Assembly: GCF_035918155.1 (NCBI RefSeq)
Contig: NZ_CP109329.1
Span: 108,744-172,743 of the forward strand
From: Streptomyces sp. NBC_01591
Lineage (GTDB): Bacteria > Actinomycetota > Actinomycetes > Streptomycetales > Streptomycetaceae
Direction: 5' to 3'
Length of the DNA: 64,000 nucleotides
Part shown: piece after piece, positions 25,222-34,744 of the stretch
Position numbering within the stretch: the first letter of the stretch is position 1
Layout of the letters: every line of letters begins with the position of its first letter
Translations under genes and position numbers: made by a program
Notes under the pieces: generated by a model
Seen by the model: the letters and a program-made list of their open reading frames with translations, nothing else
Databases searched by the model: none
Told to the model about the DNA's origin: nothing

Positions 25222-25989
25222 GGCCCGTCTCTGACGGGCCGTGGGGCCGCTCTCCTGCCGCTGCTGAGCCCATCCCTGCTGCTCGGCGAGGAGGCGGTGC
25301 GCGTCGGCATCCAGCAGTGCGCGCGGAAGCGCCAGACCGTGCTGCTCGACGGTGGAGACAATCTCGCCTATCTCGTCATCCTCATGCTTCTCCTGACGCG
25401 CTGCTACGACCGGTTCTCTTTTTCCAGTGGGATCGGTAAAAAAATCGTGAACCGCCTCCCTGGGCAAGTGCGGGCCATAGGAGACCCGCTGCACAATATC
25501 GGTGTGGTCGCGATAGCTCTCCAAGTGTGTCTGGTCTACGTCGTCAGCGGCCTCTACAAGGTGCAAGGGCAGATGTGGCAGGACGGTACGGCGCTCTTCT
25601 ACGTTCTCAGGGTTCCGGAGTTCACTTTCCCTGCCCTGTCACACTTCGTTTACGAGAATGATTTCCTCGTCTTCTCGGGGACCTATGTGACTGTGCTCTT
25701 CCTCGTCTACTTCCCCTTGGGCATCCTGGTGCCGGCCCTTCGGCCGTGGGCCGCCGTCATGCCGATCGGTTTCCATCTGGGAATCGCCCTTCTCATGGGA
25801 CTGACCGGATTCGCTCTGACTATGGTGGCCTGCGATCTGGTCTTTCTGAGCAGGGGGCTCGACGAAGCGATCTCCCTAGCTGGCCAACTGCTTCAGAGAG
25901 TGCGTTCTCGCATCGGTGATGGAAGCGCGCCGGGAGTGAACTCGCCAAGCGAAAAGGGCCTCCCTGCACCCCTGCCGACTGCGGAATAA
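25222..25989 (+). pseudogene. N-terminally truncated HTTM (SdpB-like) membrane protein
   Basis: The open frame reads into the region from upstream but only becomes protein-like near 25225. It holds at least five membrane segments (LAYLVILMLLLTRCYD, VVAIALQVCLVYVVSGLYK, YVTVLFLVYFPLGILVPAL, MPIGFHLGIALLMGL, FALTMVACDLVFLS). SGLYK followed by DGTA is typical of the HTTM / vitamin-K-carboxylase-like superfamily that includes SdpB. The N-terminal helices of the family are missing, and no convincing start or ribosome site is seen. It ends in a hydrophilic tail ~150 bp before the first IS copy. Partners of such genes (a DCC oxidoreductase) lie beyond the IS pair. Confidence 0.65.
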
Positions 25990-26133
25990 GCCGGTTAGCT
26001 GCCTGTCTCTCCCCCGTCCTCGCCTTGCGCCCCGCAGAGCACTTGCCTCCATCGGAAGCAGAACGGACACAGACGCTCCACAGCCTCCATGGCTCAAACG
26101 TGGCCGCGAAGGCACGGGGCCTGCTTCGTACCG

Positions 26134-27654
26134 CCCTCTCTGTCAGCCTTGGGTGAGACATCCCGTTCTGCGGGGTTAGCCTGAGAGGGCACGACAGGAG
26201 AACCGTCCCTTATGCCCAGTACAGAGCCCGTCGGGTCCGAGCCGGCGCCGAGGCCGAAGCGCCGCACTTTCACCTCGGAGTACAAGCTGCGAATCGTCGC
26301 CGAGTACGACGCCGCGCCCAGGAACGAGAAGGGTGCGGTCCTGCGCAGGGAACGGCTCTACCACTCGCATGTCAAGGAGTGGCGGGCCGCCCGGGATGCC
26401 GGGGCCCTGGAAAACCTGGTCGACCGCCGGACCAGCCCGGCCCGTGCGAAGAAGTCCGCCGCGGAGGTGGAGAACGAAAAGCTGCGGCAGCAGGTGGAGC
26501 GGTTGCAGAGGGACCTGGCACGGAACAAGGCCGCACTCGAGGTGATGGGAAAAGCTTCCGCGCTCTTGGAAATGATCTCCGAGAGCGCGGACTGAAGCCT
26601 GCCGCCGACCCTGTCGTGGACGAGGCGTTCACCAGCGTCGAGGTTCAGCTGGGCATCACGGCCGCCTGTCGGCTGACCGGCCGCTCCCGCGCCACGCATT
26701 ACCGTCGGCTCCGGCCCCCACCACCACGCAGAACACGTGCCCCACAGATGCAGCCGTCGGCCCTGACGGCCGAAGAGCGTTCTGCGGTACTCGAGTTGAT
26801 GAACGGCGACGAGTACGCCGAGCTGGCGCCCGCGCAGATCTGGGCCCGCGAGCTGGATGCCGGGCGCTATCACTGCTCCGTCTCGACGATGTACCGGATC
26901 CTGCGCGAGCAGGATCAGTCCGGTGAGCGCCGACGGCAGGCCACCCATCCCGCCAAGGCGGTGCCCGAGCTGGTCGCCACCGGGCCCTCGCAGGTGTTCA
27001 CCTGGGACATCACCAAGGCGGCCGGGCCGGCCAAGGGCGTCTGGTATCACGCCTACGTGATCATCGACATCTTCAGCCGGTATATCGTCGGCCACACCGT
27101 CGAGCGAGCCGAATCAGCTGTGCGGGCCGAGGAGCTGATCCGCGAGACCATCGCCCGCAACGGCATCGTGCCCCAGACCGTGCACGCGGACCGCGGCACC
27201 TCGATGACGTCGAAGAAGGTCTCCCAACTACTGATCGATCTGGGCGTGACGCGGTCGCACTCGAGGCCGAAGGTCTCCAACGACAACCCTTACAGCGAGG
27301 CCCAGTTCAAGACCACGAAGTACATGTCGGATTATCCTGAACGGTTCGATTCGCTGGCCCACGCCCGCGAGTGGTTCGACGCGTTCATCGCGTATTACAA
27401 CCATGAGCACCGGCACTCGGGTATCGGCTGGCACACACCAGCCTCCGTCCACTTCGGGACCGCCGAGGAAGTCCGCGACCAGCGCGCGGTCACCCTCGCC
27501 GAGGCATACGCCCGCCACCCCGAACGCTTCGGCCGCCGCCCCAGACCACCCGAGATACCCCAGACGGCCTGGATCAACGACCCGGCCAAACGCAGGGAAC
27601 CCGCACCACAAACCTCATAGCGTCACGACCGTCTCACTGGACTTGAAATCTTCC
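26134..27654 (+). mobile_element. IS3-family insertion sequence, left copy
   Basis: A 1,521-bp segment matched in inverted orientation by 28016-29536, with no difference noticed at the ends or in the encoded proteins. TGAGAC occurs at 26154 and its complement GTCTCA at 27631-27636, plausible terminal inverted repeats giving a 1,483-bp element. However, the two copies also share 20 bp outside the left TGAGAC and 18 bp outside the right one. Either the true ends lie further out or flanking DNA was duplicated with the element. No direct target duplication is seen. Confidence 0.85.
26212..27620 (+). CDS. IS3-family transposase, orfA-orfB joined by a -1 frameshift (left copy)
   Basis: OrfA (26212-26595, 127 aa) has an HTH (RTFTSEYKLRIVAEYDAAPR) and a leucine-zipper-like coil (KLRQQVERLQRDL). 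OrfB in the -1 frame runs to 27620 and carries an IS3-type DDE core: VFTWDITKAAG (first Asp), VHADRGTSM (second Asp) and DNPYSEAQFKTTKY (Glu). The frames can join at GGGAAAAGC (about 26549-26557), a typical A-run slippage site, so the transposase is probably the OrfAB fusion. The coding region appears intact. Confidence 0.88.
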
Positions 27655-28015
27655 GCCGCGGCCCAGTCGCGTCTCCGACCACGGTGGCCAGTTCTCGGAC
27701 GCGGAAAGTACATCCCTACGTGGCCGGAAGGGTCACCGTGCGGAGTCCGCCCTGGCATGATCAGGTGCCCGTCAACAAGAGTGGGAAGCTCCCTGATTTT
27801 CAGAGTCGATCGCACCTTGGAGTCGTCTGCCGGTGATGGGCGCATATCCGGTGCGTCCTGGAGCGCAGCAGGGTGCGAAAGGTGCAAGGTCCAGCAGTCG
27901 GGGGACGGACGCTTCCATGTCCGTGATTGAGGAACGGAGCTGAAAATTGGGAACCTCATCGACCCAGAACGGCGGTCCCGGCCGGCCGGGATGTGTGATC
28001 GGCCTGTTCTGGATC
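27655..28015. other. 361-bp segment between the two inverted IS copies
   Basis: I see no convincing gene. Short frames on both strands lack ribosome sites and start codons in good context. It contains ~20-nt self-complementary GC-rich patches (e.g. CCCGGCCGGCCGGG around 27978-27991). It may be the residue of DNA that once linked the HTTM gene to the gene at 29553, or cargo of a composite element. Confidence 0.5.
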
Positions 28016-29536
28016 GGAAGATTTCAAGTCCAGTGAGACGGTCGTGACGCTATGAGGTTTGTGGTGCGGGTTCCCTGCGTTTGGCCGGGTCGTTGATCCA
28101 GGCCGTCTGGGGTATCTCGGGTGGTCTGGGGCGGCGGCCGAAGCGTTCGGGGTGGCGGGCGTATGCCTCGGCGAGGGTGACCGCGCGCTGGTCGCGGACT
28201 TCCTCGGCGGTCCCGAAGTGGACGGAGGCTGGTGTGTGCCAGCCGATACCCGAGTGCCGGTGCTCATGGTTGTAATACGCGATGAACGCGTCGAACCACT
28301 CGCGGGCGTGGGCCAGCGAATCGAACCGTTCAGGATAATCCGACATGTACTTCGTGGTCTTGAACTGGGCCTCGCTGTAAGGGTTGTCGTTGGAGACCTT
28401 CGGCCTCGAGTGCGACCGCGTCACGCCCAGATCGATCAGTAGTTGGGAGACCTTCTTCGACGTCATCGAGGTGCCGCGGTCCGCGTGCACGGTCTGGGGC
28501 ACGATGCCGTTGCGGGCGATGGTCTCGCGGATCAGCTCCTCGGCCCGCACAGCTGATTCGGCTCGCTCGACGGTGTGGCCGACGATATACCGGCTGAAGA
28601 TGTCGATGATCACGTAGGCGTGATACCAGACGCCCTTGGCCGGCCCGGCCGCCTTGGTGATGTCCCAGGTGAACACCTGCGAGGGCCCGGTGGCGACCAG
28701 CTCGGGCACCGCCTTGGCGGGATGGGTGGCCTGCCGTCGGCGCTCACCGGACTGATCCTGCTCGCGCAGGATCCGGTACATCGTCGAGACGGAGCAGTGA
28801 TAGCGCCCGGCATCCAGCTCGCGGGCCCAGATCTGCGCGGGCGCCAGCTCGGCGTACTCGTCGCCGTTCATCAACTCGAGTACCGCAGAACGCTCTTCGG
28901 CCGTCAGGGCCGACGGCTGCATCTGTGGGGCACGTGTTCTGCGTGGTGGTGGGGGCCGGAGCCGACGGTAATGCGTGGCGCGGGAGCGGCCGGTCAGCCG
29001 ACAGGCGGCCGTGATGCCCAGCTGAACCTCGACGCTGGTGAACGCCTCGTCCACGACAGGGTCGGCGGCAGGCTTCAGTCCGCGCTCTCGGAGATCATTT
29101 CCAAGAGCGCGGAAGCTTTTCCCATCACCTCGAGTGCGGCCTTGTTCCGTGCCAGGTCCCTCTGCAACCGCTCCACCTGCTGCCGCAGCTTTTCGTTCTC
29201 CACCTCCGCGGCGGACTTCTTCGCACGGGCCGGGCTGGTCCGGCGGTCGACCAGGTTTTCCAGGGCCCCGGCATCCCGGGCGGCCCGCCACTCCTTGACA
29301 TGCGAGTGGTAGAGCCGTTCCCTGCGCAGGACCGCACCCTTCTCGTTCCTGGGCGCGGCGTCGTACTCGGCGACGATTCGCAGCTTGTACTCCGAGGTGA
29401 AAGTGCGGCGCTTCGGCCTCGGCGCCGGCTCGGACCCGACGGGCTCTGTACTGGGCATAAGGGACGGTTCTCCTGTCGTGCCCTCTCAGGCTAACCCCGC
29501 AGAACGGGATGTCTCACCCAAGGCTGACAGAGAGGG
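28016..29536 (-). mobile_element. IS3-family insertion sequence, right inverted copy
   Basis: The inverted counterpart of 26134-27654: same length, same ORFs at the same relative positions and same flanking extension. TGAGAC is at 28034 and GTCTCA at 29511-29516. The pair could act as a composite transposon or allow inversion of the 361-bp spacer by recombination. Confidence 0.85.
28050..29458 (-). CDS. IS3-family transposase, orfA-orfB joined by a -1 frameshift (right copy)
   Basis: The translated proteins are the same as in the left copy: OrfA on complement 29075-29458 and OrfB ending at 28050. The same A-run slippage site and DDE motifs are present. Two apparently identical copies this close point to a recent duplication or transposition. 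Confidence 0.88.
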
Positions 29537-29552
29537 GATAGAAGAGAGGAGA

Positions 29553-30017
29553 GTGTGTCTGGGCGCGCCTCCGGCCGAAGAGGGCCCTGGAGTGTTCCTC
29601 TCCCCTACCGAGCTGTCAGTCACCGGCCCTGAACAACACGTCTGGGGCTGGGAGGATGTGACAGATCTCCAGGTCCTCGACGTGCCGGTGCGCTCGGCCG
29701 CCGTCCGATGGGCGACCCGGGTGACGACGGTCGCCGCGGCGGCCCTCGACGCCTGGGTTCCGGGCGGTCCGCCGCAGATGACCGTGGTGGTGCATGCCCA
29801 GGACCAGCGCGTCGAGACGCTGGTCTTCTCCGCCGCGGACACCGCGTACACGCAGCGGGAAGTCGACCTCTCGCTCGGTCTGCTCTCCCACTTCGTGCGG
29901 GGCAGCGCCTCACCTTCGACCCTGACACAGTGGTGGGCGGAGAACCGGCCGACCGAGGTCCTGCGCTCGCGTCGCCGGGAAGCCGCTCTGGAAGGGTGGC
30001 TGGCTCCCCTGCTGTGA
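29553..30017 (+). CDS. Hypothetical protein between the IS pair and the DCC gene
   Basis: 154 residues from a GTG at 29553 with AGAGGAGAG just upstream. It begins only 17 bp from the IS-shared sequence, so its original 5' end may have been altered. It contains LSVTGPEQHVWGWEDVTDLQ, a beta-rich PH-like start, and a helical C-terminal part (EVDLSLGLLSHFVRG, RRREAALEGWLAPLL). The family is not recognised. It is followed by the DCC-type gene on the same strand, ~95 nt downstream. Confidence 0.55.
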   Translation: MCLGAPPAEEGPGVFLSPTELSVTGPEQHVWGWEDVTDLQVLDVPVRSAAVRWATRVTTVAAAALDAWVPGGPPQMTVVVHAQDQRVETLVFSAADTAYTQREVDLSLGLLSHFVRGSASPSTLTQWWAENRPTEVLRSRRREAALEGWLAPLL

Positions 30018-30112
30018 CAGCCCGCGACCGCACCAGGCCGTTACTCTCCCGCGTCACGCCTCCCGTCCTGTTCCTGCTTCTGTTTCCGTGAAGGAGAAGG
30101 GCCACCTCAACG

Positions 30113-30532
30113 ATGGACGACATCGCCATGAGCACCACAGCCGGCACCACCGAACTGCGTAGCGTGCTGGCGTTCGACGGCGACTGCGGCTTCTGTCAGG
30201 CCGCCGTGCGGCAGATGCAGCTCCGGGCCAGACCCCGGATGAAGGCCGTCGCCTGGCAGACCCTCCCACCGGAACTGACCCAGGCCCACCTGGGGCGCCT
30301 GGACAGAGAAGTTCTGCTGTTCGACGGGGGCCAGGTGCGCTGTGGCGGTGCCCCCGCCCTGGCCGGATTTCTCGGCTCCTCCCCCTCCCGCAGGTACCGG
30401 CTGATAGGGCGCTGCCTGCGGCTTCCCCCTATCAGCCTGGCAGCGCACGTCATCTACCGAGCGGTGGCCATGAACCGACATCGCATGCCGGGCGGCACAG
30501 CGGCCTGCGCACTGCCCCGCATCACCGGCTGA
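30113..30532 (+). CDS. DCC-type thiol-disulfide oxidoreductase (DUF393)
   Basis: 139 residues. GAAGGAGAAG stands upstream of the ATG at 30113; an internal ATG at 30128 is an alternative. The family signature D-G-D-C-x-x-C is explicit in LAFDGDCGFCQAAV, and the rest (LFDGGQVRCGGAPALAGFLG) fits the fold. Members are thioredoxin-like and often lie next to HTTM/SdpB-like membrane proteins, which matches the truncated HTTM gene at 25222-25989. It is probably an intracellular or membrane-associated redox partner. Confidence 0.85.
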   Translation: MDDIAMSTTAGTTELRSVLAFDGDCGFCQAAVRQMQLRARPRMKAVAWQTLPPELTQAHLGRLDREVLLFDGGQVRCGGAPALAGFLGSSPSRRYRLIGRCLRLPPISLAAHVIYRAVAMNRHRMPGGTAACALPRITG

Positions 30533-30541
30533 AGGCGCGCC

Positions 30542-31381
30542 ATGACCCCTGTACCCACCTGCATTCTCAGCAGCACCCAGGCCCCCCAGATCAGCCATGG
30601 CCATGACCTCGACCGCTTCGTCCAAATCGGCTCGCTGACCAAACCACTCACCGGGACTCTGCTCGCCCAGCTGGCCGAAGCAGACGTGCTCCAACTCGAC
30701 GACCCACTCGACCAATTCCTCCGCATACCCGCCGGGACCGGCATCACCCTGCGGCACCTCGCGGAACACACCGCCGCGCTGCCCCGGGTCCCGCCGCGTC
30801 TACGACGGATCGATCCGTACGCCGACTTCGACCTCGAAGCCCTGAACGCCGTCCTGGAACGCCTCGACACCTTCACCACCGGACCTCCGGGCGGAGAAGC
30901 GGAGTACTCCAACCTCGGCTACGCCGTCCTCGGCGCGGCACTCTCCGCTGCGGCGGACGCACCGTACGAGGAGCTCCTGAACCGTCACGTTCTCACTCCC
31001 CTGAACATCACCGAGGTGACCTCGAACCCGCCGTCGGCCGGACGACTCAGTGGACGCGGGTTCCTGGGCCGCCCTCTCCGTCCCTGGAACATGAGTGGCG
31101 CGATCCTGCCCGCCGGAGGGATGTGGGCCACCCCACGCGAGACCGCGCGTCTGGTGACCAAGCTGCTCGTCGAACGAAAGCTGGGCGAACCCGCACTGAC
31201 CTGGCAGACGTCAGGGCGCCTGCGCTGGCACAACGGCGCTACCCGGGGCGCCTCCGTTTTCGCGGGTGCCTTGGATGACGGCACCTGGGTGATGGTCCAC
31301 CGCCTCTCCGGCCGGCCAGCACCGACCGAGAACACAGCCGTCCAGATCCTGAAGGACGCGACCGCCAAACCGTCCGACTAA
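30542..31381 (+). CDS. Serine hydrolase, beta-lactamase/class C-like fold
   Basis: 279 residues, 9 nt after the DCC stop. It contains the S-x-x-K catalytic motif in GSLTKPLTG (about residues 30-38), YSNLGY (Y-x-N) near residue 121, and a later HNGATRG that may stand in for the KTG-like box. LRHLAEHTAALPR is typical of D-alanyl-D-alanine carboxypeptidase/esterase homologues. No signal peptide is seen, so it may act in the cytoplasm or have lost its 5' end. It is coupled in an operon with the DCC protein. Confidence 0.85.
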   Translation: MTPVPTCILSSTQAPQISHGHDLDRFVQIGSLTKPLTGTLLAQLAEADVLQLDDPLDQFLRIPAGTGITLRHLAEHTAALPRVPPRLRRIDPYADFDLEALNAVLERLDTFTTGPPGGEAEYSNLGYAVLGAALSAAADAPYEELLNRHVLTPLNITEVTSNPPSAGRLSGRGFLGRPLRPWNMSGAILPAGGMWATPRETARLVTKLLVERKLGEPALTWQTSGRLRWHNGATRGASVFAGALDDGTWVMVHRLSGRPAPTENTAVQILKDATAKPSD

Positions 31382-31390
31382 GACCGTGTC

Positions 31391-31560
31391 CTACGTGGTG
31401 AGTCGGAGGAGTCGTTTGTAGCAGCAGACGATGGCGGCGAGGCCGAGGAAGGTCAGGTAATTGCAGGGATGGCATTTGTAGCGGCGGTTGAGTCGGCGGT
31501 AGCCGGTCAGCCACGACGTGGTGCGCTCGATGACCCATCTGCGGCGTCCGATCCGTTCGC
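31391..31560 (-). pseudogene. C-terminal fragment of an IS5-family transposase
   Basis: 54 codons ending at 31391 read [20 protein letters not shown] and then [15 protein letters not shown], the standard end of IS5-type transposases (R-W-V-I-E-R-T...W). The N-terminal catalytic part is missing. The right edge meets a Tn3 transposase fragment on the opposite strand. GACCGTGTCCTACGTGG just left of it (31382-31398) may be the old IS end. Confidence 0.8.
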
Positions 31561-31564
31561 TGGA

Positions 31565-31684
31565 TTCGATTACTGGCACGTCGAGCGGAAATCCGTCTGC
31601 ATCTACAGCCAGCTCAAGAGCTGTTCGGCCTCCGCGGTTGCTTCGATGGTCGAGGGCGCGCTGAGGCACTGGCCAGAGCACTGA
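31565..31684 (+). pseudogene. Internal fragment of a Tn3-family transposase
   Basis: 39 residues ([20 protein letters not shown], then SMVEGALRH) match almost exactly the corresponding region of the full transposase at 45075-48214. Both sides are cut: the left edge joins the IS5 fragment and the right ends in a stop. It is a scar of an older Tn3 element. From here to ~31980 I see no gene. Confidence 0.8.
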
Positions 31685-31980
31685 TCCGGGACAGGTGGCC
31701 GGCGTCAAGAACTGATCACCGGACGGGGAACGAGTGATGCCACCCGTGCCCGCGCTCTGCAGCGTCTCGCGGCCGAGCGGGCCGGACTCACTACCATCAC
31801 GCCCACACTTGCTGTGCCCCGTCAGGCAGGTCGTAGGCGTGAGCGTGGGAGATCAGCCGGTCGTGTCGATGATTTCTGCCGGCGCTTCCGCTTTCTTCTC
31901 GACAAATGCCCACTCACCGTTCGGCGCGGAGTACGGGGTAGCCCGGCGAGCGGCCTCTCGGGCGCGGCGGCCCGCCGAGC

Positions 31981-32511
31981 CTACCTGTTTGCGTGCGTCA
32001 CGGGCACGGTCTGGTCGTCGTCGACAGCCCAGAGCGCGCGTCCGAGGTCCTGCTCGTTCAGCAGCTGGAGGGCACGCTGCTTGCGGTCGTGGGCGGAGTC
32101 GGTGGGGAAGCCCAGCTCGTCTTCGATGACGCGGACGGCGACCGCGGTCTCACCCGCGGGCCTGGATCATCGCGGCGACCCGGTGGGTGTTCCAGCCGAC
32201 CTGGTCAAACGGGCCAGGGCTGCGGCGTCAACCGCCTGCACCTTTGTGGCCTCCTCGCGGACGCTCGAGGCGGCGATTCCCTCCTTGCCGAGCTGCTCCT
32301 GCTGGGCTGCTTTCACCTTCGTGGCGCTGTGTTCAGCCTCCTGCCGCCTGCGTTCAGCAGCTTCTGCAAGGGCCTTCCTACGAGCGGCTCCGGCCGCGGC
32401 CTGGCGCTGCTCCTGCTCGGCGACACCGGTCTTGCGGACGAGTTCGTCTCGCTCGGTGCGGGCGGCGTCTTCGGTGGCGAAGTAGGCGGCAGGGCCCAGG
32501 TGACGCTCTCT
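31981..32511 (-). pseudogene. Degenerate gene for a coiled-coil protein
   Basis: On the minus strand a long Ala/Glu/Arg-rich helical frame ([40 protein letters not shown]) runs to a TGA at 32167-32169. Coding character then switches frame (VGWNTHRVAAMIQARG) and back (ETAVAVRVIEDELGFPTDSA, QRALQLLNEQDLGRAL) to a TAG at 31981. The frame changes show it is broken. The product would have been a soluble coiled-coil protein; the family is not recognised. Confidence 0.5.
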
Positions 32512-32534
32512 GAAAGTTGTACCAGGGGAACATG

Positions 32535-32569
32535 ACGAAGCCCTTCCCTGGCGGAGGGAAGGGCTTCGT
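32535..32569. terminator. 15-bp perfect hairpin
   Basis: ACGAAGCCCTTCCCT (32535-32549) pairs with 32555-32569 across a 5-nt GGCGG loop. It is a strong intrinsic-terminator-like structure next to the coiled-coil pseudogene and could serve either strand. Confidence 0.7.
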
Positions 32570-32989
32570 GAATGAGCGCTGGGCAGGCCTTGCACCTGCA
32601 TTTCCCCACGGGAAGCGGGGCGTCTTTCCTTGGACCACCAACGCAGTGTCAGTCACCGCGAGTTGCGGTGAACTTTCAAGATCAACTATAACGCATGCGA
32701 TCCTGATGAGGCACAGCACGGCGGGGAACGGCGATGCCCCGGCTCCGAGGCGGCACCACGACCAGCCGGCCACGGCCGGGCTCGGCACGACCGGACCGCG
32801 CTCCAGTGCCTCGGTCACCCGTTCGAAGGCGGGAGTCGGCCCGGCCGAGGCCGACGGCCTGCTTGAGTGCCTTTCAGTACGGTCCAGGGGCGGTGTTGCA
32901 GAGCCGGGTGAACGCCACGACTTGGCGGCGGGCCTCGCGCCGCCGCCCGTCCTGCAGAAGACGGACCCATCAGGAGCTGGATGCGGCCA

Positions 32990-33202
32990 GCACGATGTAC
33001 CCGCCGTGGGACGGTAGCCGTCAGCGGCCTGCCAGGAACCCGACGGCCGCCAGGCAATGCCGGTCGGGCCCACCGCATACACCTCGCTGCTGCCGGCGAA
33101 CAAGAACAACGTCTCCCGCACAACGGCTGCGCGACCGTGCGGGCCTGTGGGGGCGAAGAACGTGGTAATCCGAACTGAGGTCGCCCAACACGCCGAACGC
33201 AC
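32990..33202 (-). pseudogene. Fragment of a Streptomyces hypothetical protein
   Basis: On the minus strand, RETLFLFAGSSEVYAVGPTG followed by IAWRPSG resembles a recurring actinomycete unknown-family pattern. The frame loses coding character downstream. The surrounding 32570-33240 interval otherwise shows no convincing gene. Confidence 0.3.
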
Positions 33203-33242
33203 TGCCCAGTCCGGCTACGGCCGCCAGCAGGCCAGGTATGAA

Positions 33243-33497
33243 TCATGGCAGAGTCAAACGACGCGGTATCGTCCGGTCAGCCTCCGACCGGTGCCGCGCG
33301 GCAGCGACTCGCATAAGGACCAGCGACACAAAGAGCAGGGTTGTGCTCACTACCCAGCTGGGGATCACGTGCCCAAGGACGACGATCAACACGCTGCTCC
33401 AGCACGCAGCGATGGCGAGGAGCAGGCACCCCGTGGCGATGACCGGGTACAGAGCTGACCGCGTCACTCGGCTGGTACGACATTGCTCCGTTTCCAT
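33243..33497 (-). CDS. Small membrane protein
   Basis: 84 residues with two hydrophobic segments, ALYPVIATGCLLLAIAACWS (about 14-33) and VLIVVLGHVIPSWVVSTTLL (about 36-55), the latter extending with FVSLVLMRVAAA. It lies ~75 nt downstream of the integrase on the same strand. The ribosome site is weak. The family is not recognised. Confidence 0.5.
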   Translation of the reverse strand: METEQCRTSRVTRSALYPVIATGCLLLAIAACWSSVLIVVLGHVIPSWVVSTTLLFVSLVLMRVAAARHRSEADRTIPRRLTLP

Positions 33498-33570
33498 CAG
33501 CGCACCCTGGGAAGTTCTTCGACCACCACGGCGAGCCGGTGCACGGAAGGAGCGCTGTACTGCTTCGGGG

Positions 33571-34740
33571 TCATTCTGGCTGCTCGCGCCGCTTCGTCTG
33601 CACCTTGAGCCACGGATTCTCCGCCCTCGACTGGGCGCGGTCCAGATACTCCCGTTTCACCACGGCCGAGCCGGGCTTCCACCGGCCCTGCTTCGTCGGG
33701 TCCCCGCCGGCGTCCGCGATCTCCTGGGCACCGCCGCGGCGCAGCCCGTGCGCGGTGACGTCCTGCCAGTTCTTGAACCCGGCCTTGTACGCGCGCCCTC
33801 GGACGATGTCGTTGACCGCGTCCCCGGTCAGGTGGTCACCCCGCCTGGTCGCGGTGGACCGGTTCTGCAGGGTGCCGGCCACCGTCAGGGCGCGCAGCAC
33901 CGGCCCGGAGCGCACACCGAGGCTGTGCAGGCAGTTCAGCCAGTCCCGGGTGGCCTGCACCGGGTCGTACAGCGGGTTGTCCGAGTCGGCGGGGACCCAG
34001 GTCTCCTCGCCTCTGGCGGCCTGGTCGGTCTTGGAGTAGGCGACCCACTCGGCCACGCCGCCGTCGTCGACCTCAAGGTCCTCGATGAGGAGGTCGGCGA
34101 GCTCGATGCGCCGGTTGAGGGCCTTGCGGCCGACGAGGAGTACGAACCGGTCCCGCAGCCCGATGGGGTGCCGCCGGTCGCAGGTGTCGACCATCGCCCG
34201 GCCCATCTCGGCCGTGACGGGGGGCGCTTTCTTCACCCGGTTCCGCTTGCGCCAGTCCTTGCGGTAGTCGTTGAGCAGGCGGCGGGCGACCGTGGTGCCG
34301 GGCTTCTTGTCGTCGGGCATCCAGGTGCGGATCGCGGACATGTGCGTGGCGATCGTGTTCGGGGAGGCTTCCCGAGCGATCATCGAAGCGACGTATTCGA
34401 TGTACGTCGCGGTGGTGCAGGGACGGGCGACACGGCCCATGTCGTCGCACCAGCGCTCGAAGATGCCGCGCTGGGACCGGTAGTTCTTGTTGGTGTTGTG
34501 CCCGTCGGCGTACGCCTTCAGCCGCTCGGCGGTCTCCGGCGAGAGGTACAGGTCCCGTTCGGTGTACGTCGGCTGGTCGGCGGCCGTGGGGAGGGTTTCG
34601 CCGGGCATCAGGACGGTGTGCTGGTCCACCAGCGGCTTCGCGGTGGGGGCCGGGCCGGCGACGTCCGGCAGCAGCTCGCAGTCCTCGACGAGTTCGGCGT
34701 CGACGACTGCGGAGGCGTCGATATCGTTCGCCGTGGTCAT
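33571..34740 (-). CDS. Tyrosine recombinase/integrase
   Basis: 389 residues. A SAM-like core-binding domain lies around residues 75-185 (NTNKNYRSQRGIFERWCDDM, NTIATHMSAIRTWM). The C-terminal catalytic domain has LRDRFVLLVGRKALNRRIEL (Arg I region), HGLRRGGAQEIADAGG (H-x-x-R) and VKREYLDR (nucleophilic Tyr). It belongs to a type common on Streptomyces plasmids and islands. A 52-residue partner precedes it by 4 nt. A dif-like perfect palindrome lies just upstream of that partner and may be its recombination site or its operator. It could integrate an element or resolve dimers. Confidence 0.88.
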   Translation of the reverse strand: MTTANDIDASAVVDAELVEDCELLPDVAGPAPTAKPLVDQHTVLMPGETLPTAADQPTYTERDLYLSPETAERLKAYADGHNTNKNYRSQRGIFERWCDDMGRVARPCTTATYIEYVASMIAREASPNTIATHMSAIRTWMPDDKKPGTTVARRLLNDYRKDWRKRNRVKKAPPVTAEMGRAMVDTCDRRHPIGLRDRFVLLVGRKALNRRIELADLLIEDLEVDDGGVAEWVAYSKTDQAARGEETWVPADSDNPLYDPVQATRDWLNCLHSLGVRSGPVLRALTVAGTLQNRSTATRRGDHLTGDAVNDIVRGRAYKAGFKNWQDVTAHGLRRGGAQEIADAGGDPTKQGRWKPGSAVVKREYLDRAQSRAENPWLKVQTKRREQPE

Positions 34741-34744
34741 GGCG

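Noticed and set aside
32640..32700. AGTGTCAGTCACCGCGAGTTGCGGTGAACTTTC-like stretch as an IS21-type end
   Set aside because: The TGTCAGT start and hairpin are suggestive, but no istA/istB homology or second end is visible nearby.
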